A stretch of DNA of 64,000 bases. Source: Parafrankia irregularis. Lineage in GTDB: Bacteria > Actinomycetota > Actinomycetes > Frankiales > Frankiaceae. Below, one piece after another: positions 32,384 to 41,170 of the stretch. Positions within the stretch are counted from its first letter, which is position 1. The number at the start of each line of letters is the position of its first letter. Location: contig NZ_FAOZ01000006.1 of assembly GCF_001536285.1 (NCBI RefSeq), positions 433,374 to 497,373 of the forward strand. Direction: 5' to 3'. Both the position numbers and the translations under genes were made by a program. The notes beneath the pieces were generated by a model, which was given only the letters and a program-made list of their open reading frames with translations, made no database searches and was not told the origin of the DNA.

Positions 32384-34111
32384 TCATGCGGTCGGCACGG
32401 TCCTGGTGTCGCGGCCGGAGCGCAGCAGGGTGCCCGGGGTGGCGCCGGTGCTCGTCCCGTCCCGGACGATCTCGACGCCGTTGACCAGCACATGGGCGAC
32501 GCCGACCGAGCCGGCGGTGAGGCGGGCCGCGCCGCCGGGGAGGTCGTCGACCAGGGCGGCGGGCTCGGCGTCGACGGTGGCCGGGTCGAAGACGGTGATG
32601 TCGGCGTGGCAGCCCGGTGCGAGCCTGCCCCGGTCGCGCAGGCCGAACAGGGCCGCCGGTTCGCCGGTCATCATCGCGACGGCCGTCTCCAGGCCGACGA
32701 GGCGGCGCCCGCGCAGGCAGTCGCCGAGGAACCTGGTCGGGTAGGGCGCGCCGGCCATCCGGTCCAGGTGCGCACCGGCGTCCGAGCCGCCGAGCAGGAC
32801 GTCCGGATGTGCCCAGGTGTCGCGCCGCAGCGCCCACGAGTCGGGGTCGTTGTCGGTCGGCATCGGCCACAGGACCGTGCGCAGGTCGTCGGCGGCGGCG
32901 ATCTCGAAGAGTGCGGCGAACGGGTCGAGGCCGCGTTCGGCGGCGATGTCACCGACGACGCGGCCGGTCAGGCCGGCGTTGGCGGGTGCGTAGGTGTCGC
33001 CGATGACGTAGCGGCGGAAGTCCGCGAGCCGGCGCAGGACGCCGGCTTCCGGGGAGCGGGCCCGTTCCAGCAGGCGGGCGCGAACCGCCGGGTCGCGCAG
33101 CGCGGCGATCCGCTCGGGGATCGGCAGGCCGAGGACGTCCCCCCAGCCGGGGATGAGGTGCAGCGCGCAGAAGGTGCGCAGGCTCATGTTCATCGGTACC
33201 AGCGTCGGCATGGTCAGCGCGACGACCCGGCCGCCGAGCTCGCGGGCCCGGGCGGAGGCGGCCAGCTGGCGCGGGACCCGGTCGGGGGCCGCCGCGTCGA
33301 TGGTCAGCACGTTCCAGTTGAGCGGGCGGCCGGCCGCCGCGCTCATCCGCGCGAGCAGGTCGATCTCGTCGTCGCCGAAGGTGTTCAGGCAGCCGGGGAC
33401 GATCCCTTCCAGGAACGTGCCCTCGTGCTCGCCGACGGCCGCGCACAGCGCGAGCGTCTCCTCGTGGGACGCCCAGCGGGAGGCGACCGGCCGGCCGTCA
33501 CCGTCGACATGCGTCGAGGAAAGCGTGGTGGACAGGCCGAGGGCGCCGGCGGCGAGCGCGTCGTGCAGCGCCGCCGTCATGGCGGCGACCTCGCCCGCGG
33601 TCGCCGCCCGGCCGACGGCCTCGGTGCCCAGGACGTAGGAGCGCAGCGCGCAGTGCCCGACGAGGAACCCGGCGTTGACGCCGATCCGCCCGTCGAGGGT
33701 GTCGAGGTACTCGGCGAACGTCTCCCAGCTCCAGTCGACGCCGGTCTCCAGCGCGGCCAGCGGCATCCCCTCGACGCGGGCCATCATCCGGCGCAGGTAG
33801 TCGGCTCCGCCGGGGCGCAGCGGAGCGAGGGTGAACCCGCAGTTGCCGCCGATCACCGTGGTGACCCCGTGCACGTTCGACGGGGTGGCGTACGGATCCC
33901 AGAGCAGCTGCGCGTCGTAGTGCGTGTGGACGTCGACGAAGCCCGGCGCGACGACGAGCCCGTCGGCGTGGATCCGTGCCCGGGCCGGCGCGGGCTCACC
34001 CGGTGGGGTGACGGCCACGATCCGGCCGCCCTTGATCGCGACGTCGGCGTGCCGGCCCGGCGCGCCGGTGCCGTCCACGACGAGACCACCGGTGATCAGC
34101 GTGTCGAACAT
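32384..34111 (-). CDS. N-acyl-D-amino-acid deacylase-like amidohydrolase
   Basis: A 575-residue amidohydrolase of the D-aminoacylase-like group. It starts MFDTLITGGLVVDGTGAPG, has the metal-binding GFVDVHTHYDAQLLWDP motif near residues 57-73, GGNCGFTLAPL near 87, and the GGSDAGAHLD motif with the catalytic Asp near 445-455. The family hydrolyses amide or related bonds with one or two zinc ions, but many members in catabolic clusters have unknown substrates. It starts 4 nt after the stop of the neighbouring amidohydrolase gene, so they form one operon driven from the 35.4 kb promoter. Confidence 0.87.
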   Translation of the reverse strand: MFDTLITGGLVVDGTGAPGRHADVAIKGGRIVAVTPPGEPAPARARIHADGLVVAPGFVDVHTHYDAQLLWDPYATPSNVHGVTTVIGGNCGFTLAPLRPGGADYLRRMMARVEGMPLAALETGVDWSWETFAEYLDTLDGRIGVNAGFLVGHCALRSYVLGTEAVGRAATAGEVAAMTAALHDALAAGALGLSTTLSSTHVDGDGRPVASRWASHEETLALCAAVGEHEGTFLEGIVPGCLNTFGDDEIDLLARMSAAAGRPLNWNVLTIDAAAPDRVPRQLAASARARELGGRVVALTMPTLVPMNMSLRTFCALHLIPGWGDVLGLPIPERIAALRDPAVRARLLERARSPEAGVLRRLADFRRYVIGDTYAPANAGLTGRVVGDIAAERGLDPFAALFEIAAADDLRTVLWPMPTDNDPDSWALRRDTWAHPDVLLGGSDAGAHLDRMAGAPYPTRFLGDCLRGRRLVGLETAVAMMTGEPAALFGLRDRGRLAPGCHADITVFDPATVDAEPAALVDDLPGGAARLTAGSVGVAHVLVNGVEIVRDGTSTGATPGTLLRSGRDTRTVPTA

Positions 34112-34115
34112 GGCA

Positions 34116-35390
34116 CTACCCCCGGGGGCCCGGCAGGTCGGCGCTCGGTAGATCGGCGCTCGGCAGATCGGGGGCGGCGGCCCAGCGTCCGTCCGGGGTG
34201 AGGCCGAGCATGCGGATCGCGTTACCGCGGACGATCTTCTCGATGGTCTCCGGCGGCAGGTGCTTCATCTGGCGTTCCGCGACGGCCCGGGTGTCGGGCC
34301 AGGTGCTGTCCGAATGCGGGTAGTCGCTTTCGTAGGTGACGGTGTCGGCGCCGATCTCGTCCAGGCTGAGCAGGCCGTGTGGGTCGTCGAAGAAACAGCC
34401 GTACACGTGCCGGCGGTACAGCTCGCTCGGGGGCACGGTCACGGTCTCCCCCAGCCCGCCCCAGCCTCGGTTCTCCCGCCAGACGACGTCGGCGCGGTGC
34501 AGGATGTACGGAATCCAGCCGATGGAGCCTTCCGAGTAGGCGATCGTGAGCTCCGGAAAGCGCTCGAACGTGCCGGACAGCAGCCAGTCGACGAGGGAAT
34601 AGCACGAGTTCGCGAATGTCAGGGTGGAGCCGACCGCCGGCGGGGCGTCCGCCGACGTCGAGGGCATCTTCGACGACGACCCGATGTGCATGTTGATGGT
34701 CGTCCCGGTCTCGGCGCAGGCGGCGAAGAACGGATCCCAGTAGTGGTCGCGGTCGTGGATGGACGGCAGGCCGAGAAACGGTGGGATCTCGCTGAAGCAG
34801 ACGGCGCGCACACCCCGGGCGGCGTTGCGGCGGACCTCGGCGGCTGCGAGCCCGGCGTCCCACAGCGGGACGATCGCGAGCGGGATCAGCCGGCCGGCCG
34901 CCGCACCGCACCACTGCTCGACCATCCAGTCGTTGTAGGCGCGTACGCACAGCAGCGCCAGTTCGCGGTCGGCGGCCTCGGTGAAGGTCTGGCCGCAGAA
35001 ACGCGGGAAGGTGGGAAAGCACAGGGACGACTCGATGTGGCTGACGTCCATGTCGGCGAGCCGGTCGGCCACAGTGAAGGCGCCCGGGCGCATCTGGTCG
35101 TAGCGCACCAGGCGCAGGTCGACCTCGTCGCGGTCGAATCCGACCGCGGCGTCGAGGCGCATCAGCGGGCGACACAGGTCCTCGTAGCGCCACCAGGCGA
35201 CGTCCGGGCCGCTGCCCGGCGCGCCCATGGTCACCGTCAGCCGGCCGCCCACGAAGGTGACCTCGCCCTTCGGGGCATGGACCACCCGGGGCCCGACATC
35301 GCGATACCGCGCCGGCAGCCGGCTGCTCCAGACATCGGGTGGCTCGACGACGTGATCGTCTACCGAGACAATCTTCGGGAAGTCGTGCAT
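34116..35390 (-). CDS. Amidohydrolase family 2 (ACMSD-like) protein (1)
   Basis: A 424-residue TIM-barrel metal-dependent hydrolase or decarboxylase. It begins FPKIVSVDDHVVEPPDVW, contains INMHIGSSSKMPST and ends the barrel with VTYESDYPHSDSTWP, the family's metal-binding points. Members include decarboxylases and ring-opening hydrolases. The C-terminal tail has a repeated SADLP unit. The ATG at 35390 matches the family start; the palindrome CTGAC-N5-GTCAG lies 21 nt upstream. A second member of this family is encoded at 45461. Confidence 0.86.
   Translation of the reverse strand: MHDFPKIVSVDDHVVEPPDVWSSRLPARYRDVGPRVVHAPKGEVTFVGGRLTVTMGAPGSGPDVAWWRYEDLCRPLMRLDAAVGFDRDEVDLRLVRYDQMRPGAFTVADRLADMDVSHIESSLCFPTFPRFCGQTFTEAADRELALLCVRAYNDWMVEQWCGAAAGRLIPLAIVPLWDAGLAAAEVRRNAARGVRAVCFSEIPPFLGLPSIHDRDHYWDPFFAACAETGTTINMHIGSSSKMPSTSADAPPAVGSTLTFANSCYSLVDWLLSGTFERFPELTIAYSEGSIGWIPYILHRADVVWRENRGWGGLGETVTVPPSELYRRHVYGCFFDDPHGLLSLDEIGADTVTYESDYPHSDSTWPDTRAVAERQMKHLPPETIEKIVRGNAIRMLGLTPDGRWAAAPDLPSADLPSADLPGPRG
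34134..34173 (-). repeat. 15-bp in-frame repeat encoding SADLP
   Basis: Two full 15-bp units and a partial third near the 3' end of the amidohydrolase gene encode tandem SADLP in a non-conserved C-terminal tail. Confidence 0.7.
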
Positions 35391-35411
35391 GTGGGCAGGG
35401 TAGCTCCGTTT

Positions 35412-35426
35412 CTGACGATCCGTCAG
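35412..35426. promoter_or_regulatory. CTGAC-N5-GTCAG palindrome before the amidohydrolase gene
   Basis: CTGACGATCCGTCAG, 21 nt upstream of the amidohydrolase start, close enough to overlap the promoter or transcription start. Confidence 0.55.
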
Positions 35427-35543
35427 GTGTACGGGGCGACCCGCTCTCTCAGTACGTGCAACCAGTGCCGGTATTTGCGCCACAGCCAGCAAGCAGGGCC
35501 TGAGGTGGCGTCAGAAACCTTTCGGAAACCTCTATCGCGGGAA

Positions 35544-35557
35544 GAGAACGTGTTCTA
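35544..35557. promoter_or_regulatory. KstR-like palindrome, amidohydrolase/lipoprotein promoter
   Basis: GAGAACGTGTTCTA matches TnnAACnnGTTnnA except the first base. The central AGAACGTGTTCT is a perfect 12-bp palindrome, and AGAACGTGTTCTAG (14 nt) is shared with the perfect site at 26336. It is roughly midway between the divergent genes. Confidence 0.6.
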
Positions 35558-35720
35558 GTCTGTCGGTCTGTCGGCGCGCCCGGTGCAACGAGCGCGTTTC
35601 GCCGCCTCACACGCCCCGCCGAGTCGCCGCGGCCTGCCTCCCCGCGGCCGCCGGCCGCCGGCCGCCGGCTGACCGGCCGACCGGCCGACGTGCGGGCGTC
35701 AAGGGAGAGGACATCCCCCG

Positions 35721-37148
35721 ATGAGACCCCACCCCCGCCGTCGTAGAACCCGCTTGGTGCCCGCGCTGACCGTCGCCATGGCCGTCAGCGTTGCCCTGAC
35801 GGCGTGCACCCGGTCCGCCGACGAACGTGAGACGGGGGGATCCGAGCCCGCCGTGACGGCGGCTGGCGCATCGCCGGCAACGGCCGCGGCCGGCGACTTC
35901 GGCGACCTGCGGGGCGTGTGCGGCCCCGGCCCCGCAAGCGGCGGCGGGGGCAGTAACGGTAGCGGCGGCGGGGCCGCGGGCGGTGCGAGCGTTCGCGGGG
36001 TCACCGACTCGGAGATCACGATCGGCACCACCGCCGATGTGGGCAGCAACATCACCCCCGGCCTGGGCCAGGAGTTCTTCGACGTGGGCGACGCGTTCGT
36101 GGCCTGGTGCAACAAGGCCGGCGGCATCAACGGCCGGAAGCTCAGGCTCATCAAACACGACGCGAAACTGTCCGAAGCCGCCGCGCAGATGATCCAGGCC
36201 TGCCAGACCGACTTCATGATTGTCGGCGGCGGAATGGTCGGTGACGCCGCCGCGGTCGGGCCGCGGGTCGACTGCGGGCTCGGCCAGATCTCCGGCTACA
36301 CCGTCTCCCCGGAGGCCATCAGGGCACCGCTTCAGGTCGTGCCGATTCCGGCACCCTTCGACCAGTACCCGATCGGGGCCTACCGGCAGCTCGTGAAGCG
36401 CTATCCCGACGCGGCCGACCATCTCGGTGTGGCGGGGAACAACCTCGCGACCCTGCGCCCGCAGGGCCTGCGCCTACGGGAGGCGCTCACCACCAACGGT
36501 TTCGGGGTGAGCTCCTACCAGGAATGGCCCCCGCTGGTGGCGAACTACCGGCCGTACATGGAGGAGATGCGGGCCAAGGGAACCCGGGGGCTGGAGGCGA
36601 TCGCCCTGCAGGACCTCACCGCGCCGCTGACCGCGATCAACAACATCGGGTGGAAGCCGGACTTCGTCGTCATCGCGCACCAGCTGTACGACCCGGGCAC
36701 GATCAAGGCGGTGACCACGGCGAACTTCTCCAACGTCTACCTCACGCTCGACCACGTTCCGTTCGAGCTCGCCGACACGGTGCCCGCGGTGAAGGAGGCC
36801 GTGACGATTCTGCGGGACACCCACCCGGAGGCGAAGCTCACCGACTTCACCGCCATCGGCTTCAACGCCTGGCTGCTGTGGGCGAAGGCGGCGACCGAAT
36901 GCGGGGCGGACCTGACCACCGCCTGCGTGCTGGAGAAGGCCGGCGCGACGAAGCAGTGGTCGGCCGGCGGCCTCTATCCCGCGCACGACATCGCCCCCGG
37001 CGGGAAGGGCGATCTCAGCACCTGCGTCCTGCTCATGAAGGTCACCCCCGACGGTTTCGTCTACGACCGCGAGCTCACCCAGCCGAACAACGGCATCTTC
37101 AACTGCGATCCGTCCAATGTGGCCAGGCTGACGAACACCTTCGAATAG
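35721..37148 (+). CDS. Liv-type periplasmic-binding lipoprotein (1), orphan
   Basis: A 475-residue ABC substrate-binding lipoprotein (type I periplasmic-binding fold). The basic signal peptide ends in lipobox LTAC (Cys29), and a Gly/Ser/Ala-rich linker (about 60-90) precedes VRGVTDSEITIGTTADVGSNITPG, the usual start of the mature domain. Such proteins capture amino acids or aromatic/alicyclic acids for Liv-type importers. No permease or ATPase genes are next to it. It could supply the binding-protein-less Liv transporter at 8.5-12.3 kb. A CoA ligase gene follows 100 bp downstream on the same strand, consistent with import then activation. Confidence 0.86.
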   Translation: MRPHPRRRRTRLVPALTVAMAVSVALTACTRSADERETGGSEPAVTAAGASPATAAAGDFGDLRGVCGPGPASGGGGSNGSGGGAAGGASVRGVTDSEITIGTTADVGSNITPGLGQEFFDVGDAFVAWCNKAGGINGRKLRLIKHDAKLSEAAAQMIQACQTDFMIVGGGMVGDAAAVGPRVDCGLGQISGYTVSPEAIRAPLQVVPIPAPFDQYPIGAYRQLVKRYPDAADHLGVAGNNLATLRPQGLRLREALTTNGFGVSSYQEWPPLVANYRPYMEEMRAKGTRGLEAIALQDLTAPLTAINNIGWKPDFVVIAHQLYDPGTIKAVTTANFSNVYLTLDHVPFELADTVPAVKEAVTILRDTHPEAKLTDFTAIGFNAWLLWAKAATECGADLTTACVLEKAGATKQWSAGGLYPAHDIAPGGKGDLSTCVLLMKVTPDGFVYDRELTQPNNGIFNCDPSNVARLTNTFE

Positions 37149-37248
37149 CGGCCCGAATCCGCCCCGACCCGGCCTCGATCCTGATCCGATCCCGACGATC
37201 CGCCACCCGAATCGAATTCCATCCGCCAGGAACGTCGAAAGGGATGCT

Positions 37249-40200
37249 GTGAGCACCGGGGTCAACTTCGCGGACATGATCGAGCTCATCGCGGACACGG
37301 TGCCGGGCCGGCCGGCCATCGTCGCCGGATCGTCCCGACTGACCTACGCCGAGCTGGACGCCCGTGCCGACCGCGCCGCGCGGCTGCTTCGGGACGCCGG
37401 AGTCCAGCCCGGCGAGCACGTCGGCATCTACGCGGTGAACCGGATCGAATGGGTCGAGGCGATGATCGGCTGCCTCAAGCTGCGGGCCACCCCGGTGAAC
37501 ATCAACTACCGGTATGTCGCGGCGGAGCTGCGGTATCTGATCGACAACGCCGACCTGCGCACGATCGTCGTCGAACGGCGCTACCTGCCCACCCTCACCA
37601 CGGCGCTGGCGGACGTCTCACCGGTACGCGCCGTCGTCGTCCTCGAGGACGGGTCCCCGCTCGCGGCCGACGTCCAGGCCGACGTCCAGGCCGACGGCGG
37701 GAGCGGCGCCGAGGCCCGGACCGGCGGCGCGGCCGGGAGTCAGGCGACGTCGTGGCGAACGGTCGGATTCGAGGAGCCGACAGCCGATCCGGCGACCGAT
37801 CCGCGACCGGTGCGGATCCCCCGCGACGGTGATGATCACTACATCATCTACACGGGCGGTACGACAGGACTGCCCAAGGGGGTGGTGTGGCGGTCCGCCG
37901 ACCTGTTCCGGGCGGCGATCGCCCGCCCCCTGCCGGACGGCCGGATCCCGACGGGCATCACCGACTTCGTCGAGCACGCGGCGAACCCGCCGCTGAACTA
38001 CTTCACCCTGGCGCCGCTCATGCACGGGGCCGCCCAGCTCGGCGTGCTCATCGCGATCGCCACTGCGGGCACCACCGTGCTGTGGACGGGCCGCAGCTTC
38101 GACGCGCCCGCGATCTGGGATCTCGCCGCCGCCGAGCGGGCGACGTCGATGACCGTGGTCGGCGACGCGATGGCGCTCCCACTGGTCGACGCGCTGGAGG
38201 CACGGCCCGGCGGCTGGGATCTCTCCGGGCTGTTCGCGCTGGCCAACAGTGGCGCGCCGCTGTCCAGCGGGGTCCGGGCCCGGCTGGCGCGGCTGCTGCC
38301 GAACGTGCTGCTCATCGACTCGTACGGCGCCACCGAGCTCGGGCACAGCGGCGCCGAGGAGGGTGGGCCGGCCCGCTTCCGGCTCAGCGGCGACACCGCC
38401 GTCCTCGACGAGCACCTCGTCCCGATCAGCCCCGGAGCGGGCACGGTCGGCCGGATCGCGCGCCGCGGGGCGATCCCGCTCGGCTACTACAAGGACCCGG
38501 AGAAGACCGCGGCCGTGTTCCAGACCGACGCCGACGGGGTGCGCTGGGCGGTGCCGGGCGACCTCGCCACCGTCGACGCGGACGGCACGGTCCGACTACT
38601 CGGCCGTGGTAGCACCGTGGTGAACTCCGGCGGCGAGAAGATCTTCCCCGAGGAGGTCGAGGACGCGCTGAAAACGCATCCCGACCTCGTCGACGCGGTG
38701 GTGGTCGGGGTCCCGGACGCCCGCTTCGGCGAGCGGGTCGTCGCCCTCGCCGTCCTGCGTGCCGGTCGGATGCCCGACTCCGCGGCGCTCATCGCGCACT
38801 GCCGCGGCCTCGTCGCCGGTTTCAAGGCGCCGCGGGAGATCCACACCGTGACCGCCATCAGGCGCAGCCCGGCCGGAAAGGTCGACATCCCCTGGGCCCG
38901 CGCCCGCGCCGCCGACCTGTCCGGTTCCGCGGAACCATCCGGTACCGCCGACTTCGCCGGCTCCGCGGAAGCGCCCGACATCACCTACCTGTCCGGTTCC
39001 GCGGAACCGCCCCGCGTCATCGACCTGCCCGGCGCCGCGGAACCACCCGACGCCACCGAACCTTCCGGTCCCCTGGAACCGCTCGGTCCCCCGGAATCGC
39101 CCGGTTCCGCGAAACCGCCCGGTTCCGCGGAACCGCTTGGCGCCGTCCCTGCTCCCGCCCGGAGCCCGGCGGGCATGACCGGCGATCCGGCGGCCGATGG
39201 GGCCGCGGCCGACGTGGCGGGGCGGGAACGGGCGTCGTTCCTGCCCGACCTGCTCATCGCGGCGCTCGAACGCGGCCGCGACCTTCCCGCGGTGCACCTC
39301 GACGGCCGGGTGCTGACAGGGGCCGAGGTGCGCGACGAGATGAGCCGGTACGCGCAGGCGTACGCGAAGCTCGGCCTGGGCGTCGGCAGCCCGACCGCGA
39401 TGATCTCAGCGAACCGCCCCGAGGTGCTCTTCACCATGGGCGCGAACATGCTGACCGGATGCCGGTCGTCCGCGCTGCATCCACTCGGCTCCGTGGATGA
39501 TCACGCCTACATCCTCGCCGACGCCGAGATCGAGACGCTCGTGTTCGACCCGGCCTTCGCGCAGCGGGCGACGGAGCTGGCGCGGCGGGTGCCATCCCTG
39601 GTGAACCTGCTGTCACTCGGCCCGGCGGAGGTGGGGACGGACCTGACCGCGCTGGCCGCCGGGTTCACCCCGCGCCCGCTGGTCGCGCCCCGGGTGGGGC
39701 CCGAGGACGTCTCCGGCATCACCTACACGGGCGGTACGACGGGACGTCCCAAAGGGGTGATGTCGACGTACCGTGGCGCGGCCACGATGACCCAGATCCA
39801 GCTCGCCGAATGGGAGTGGCCGACCGAGACCCGCTTCCTCGTCTGCACACCACTGTCGCACGCGGGCGCCGCCTTCTTCGTACCGGTGCTGCTGCGGGGC
39901 GGGTCGCTGGTCGTGCTCCCCCGGTTCGACCCCGCCGCGGTGCTCGACGCGATCGAGAGGTACCGCATCACCGCGACGATGCTCGTGCCGACCATGCTCT
40001 ACCACCTGCTCGACCACCCGAAGCTGGCGGCGGCGGACACGTCGAGCCTGCAGACCGTCTTCTACGGGGCCTCGGCGATGAGCCCGACTCGGCTGGCGGA
40101 GGCCATCGAGCGGTTCGGGCCGGTCTTCTTCCAGTTCTACGGGCAGAGCGAATGCCCGATGACGATCAGCGTGCTGCGCCGCGGGGACCACGACGTCAAC

Positions 40201-40776
40201 CGCCCCGACCGGCTGGCCAGCTGCGGGCGTCCGGTGCCGTGGGTGCGGGTGGCGCTGCTCGACGACGACGGCGCCGAGGTGGCCGACGGTGAGCCCGGGG
40301 AGGTCTGCGTCCGCGGGCCGCTGCTGTCCGCCGGCTACTGGCGCCGCCCGGACCAGACTGCGGAGCTGTTCGAGCACGGCTGGCTGCACACCGGGGACAT
40401 CGCGCGCCGCGACGCCGACGGCTTCCTGACCATCGTGGACCGCAAGAAGGACATGGTCGTCACCGGTGGGTTCAACATCTTCCCGAAGGAGGTCGAGGAC
40501 GTCCTGTGCGCGCACCCGGCGATCGCGGCGGCGGCCGTCATCGGCGTCCCGGACGACACCTGGGGTGAGGCGGTGAAGGCGGTGGTGACCCTGCGCCCCG
40601 GCGCCGAGGTCTCCGCCGCCGAGCTGACCGCACTCGTCCGGGAACGAAAGGGCCCGCATCACGCCCCGAAGAGCGTGGACGTCGTCGACCAGCTACCGAT
40701 GAGCCCGGTCGGCAAACCAGACAAGAAGGCTCTGCGCGCCCGCTACTGGTCCGACGGCGAACGCCGGGTCCACTGA
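37249..40776 (+). CDS. Tandem (two-module) acyl-CoA synthetase fusion
   Basis: An 1175-residue protein holding two complete AMP-forming ligase modules. Module 1 has the P-loop YTGGTTGLPKGVVWR near residue 200, the hinge GRGSTVVNSGGEKIFPEEVE near 452 and the catalytic lysine region SPAGK near 543; its GVVWR motif resembles the FadD17/FadD19 steroid-CoA ligase group. Module 2 has YTGGTTGRPKGVM near 826, DRKKDMVVTGGFNIFPKEVED near 1063 and SPVGK near 1150. The linker (559-630) is a 12-unit hexapeptide repeat. The fusion appears genuine: one continuous frame with no internal stop. It probably activates one or two related acids to CoA esters. Confidence 0.88.
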   Translation: MSTGVNFADMIELIADTVPGRPAIVAGSSRLTYAELDARADRAARLLRDAGVQPGEHVGIYAVNRIEWVEAMIGCLKLRATPVNINYRYVAAELRYLIDNADLRTIVVERRYLPTLTTALADVSPVRAVVVLEDGSPLAADVQADVQADGGSGAEARTGGAAGSQATSWRTVGFEEPTADPATDPRPVRIPRDGDDHYIIYTGGTTGLPKGVVWRSADLFRAAIARPLPDGRIPTGITDFVEHAANPPLNYFTLAPLMHGAAQLGVLIAIATAGTTVLWTGRSFDAPAIWDLAAAERATSMTVVGDAMALPLVDALEARPGGWDLSGLFALANSGAPLSSGVRARLARLLPNVLLIDSYGATELGHSGAEEGGPARFRLSGDTAVLDEHLVPISPGAGTVGRIARRGAIPLGYYKDPEKTAAVFQTDADGVRWAVPGDLATVDADGTVRLLGRGSTVVNSGGEKIFPEEVEDALKTHPDLVDAVVVGVPDARFGERVVALAVLRAGRMPDSAALIAHCRGLVAGFKAPREIHTVTAIRRSPAGKVDIPWARARAADLSGSAEPSGTADFAGSAEAPDITYLSGSAEPPRVIDLPGAAEPPDATEPSGPLEPLGPPESPGSAKPPGSAEPLGAVPAPARSPAGMTGDPAADGAAADVAGRERASFLPDLLIAALERGRDLPAVHLDGRVLTGAEVRDEMSRYAQAYAKLGLGVGSPTAMISANRPEVLFTMGANMLTGCRSSALHPLGSVDDHAYILADAEIETLVFDPAFAQRATELARRVPSLVNLLSLGPAEVGTDLTALAAGFTPRPLVAPRVGPEDVSGITYTGGTTGRPKGVMSTYRGAATMTQIQLAEWEWPTETRFLVCTPLSHAGAAFFVPVLLRGGSLVVLPRFDPAAVLDAIERYRITATMLVPTMLYHLLDHPKLAAADTSSLQTVFYGASAMSPTRLAEAIERFGPVFFQFYGQSECPMTISVLRRGDHDVNRPDRLASCGRPVPWVRVALLDDDGAEVADGEPGEVCVRGPLLSAGYWRRPDQTAELFEHGWLHTGDIARRDADGFLTIVDRKKDMVVTGGFNIFPKEVEDVLCAHPAIAAAAVIGVPDDTWGEAVKAVVTLRPGAEVSAAELTALVRERKGPHHAPKSVDVVDQLPMSPVGKPDKKALRARYWSDGERRVH
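38923..39138 (+). repeat. 12 x 18-bp in-frame minisatellite (GSAEPP) in the ligase linker
   Basis: Twelve 18-bp units in perfect register from 38923 to 39138 encode a hexapeptide series with consensus Gly-Ser-Ala-Glu-Pro-Pro. Consensus unit GGTTCCGCGGAACCGCCC contains the palindromic core found in two other genes; units 1, 5 and 12 are closest to consensus, and units 2, 4, 6 and 8 are diverged. Confidence 0.9.
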
Positions 40777-40795
40777 AGGCCGCTTCCCCAAAAGA

Positions 40796-41170
40796 TCATC
40801 TGGCGTGGAAGGGCAGCGGACGGATCCGCATCCGATCACGCAGAAGCGTGACGACCGCGCCCGCCGCGAGATCGTCCTCCACATGCGGAAGATTGGCGAG
40901 CAACAGATCCGCCTGCTGGTCAGGCGTCAGATCGTTCAGATGCCGCAACAGCACGAAGGAGGGTGCAGCCAGAAGCTGTGTCGCAAGAATCGTGCCGAAA
41001 TCGCTGTCACTGGAGACGATGACGTGATAATGCCTGGTTGCCCACACGACAATCTCGGAATCTTCCGCCGTGCCCAGGCCGACGTCGAAGACATGGCAGG
41101 CCTCGTAGCCGGCCTTCTGTAAGGTTGCTGCCACCCGCGGAGACAGGTTGGCGTCGACCAGAATCCTCAC
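40796..41170 (-). CDS. DUF5615 PIN-like toxin
   Basis: A 124-residue protein with the DUF5615 layout: an N-terminal MRILVDANLSPRVAATLQKAGYEACHV with an acidic residue after ILV, and VIVSSDSDFGTIL in the middle, giving a PIN-like acidic active site. These proteins are toxin-antitoxin nucleases paired with DUF433 proteins, as here. The GTG start overlaps the DUF433 stop by 4 nt. It is convergent with the CoA ligase gene, only 19 bp away. Confidence 0.85.
   Translation of the reverse strand: MRILVDANLSPRVAATLQKAGYEACHVFDVGLGTAEDSEIVVWATRHYHVIVSSDSDFGTILATQLLAAPSFVLLRHLNDLTPDQQADLLLANLPHVEDDLAAGAVVTLLRDRMRIRPLPFHAR

Larger units (their letters stand above)
35391..35720. other. Divergent promoter region with two palindromes
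   Basis: A 330-bp gap between the amidohydrolase operon and the binding-lipoprotein gene. It holds the CTGAC-N5-GTCAG site (35412) and the KstR-like site (35544). The 3' part is a low-complexity CCGGCCGACCGG-type stretch followed by a GGGAGAGG ribosome binding site for the lipoprotein gene. Confidence 0.6.
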
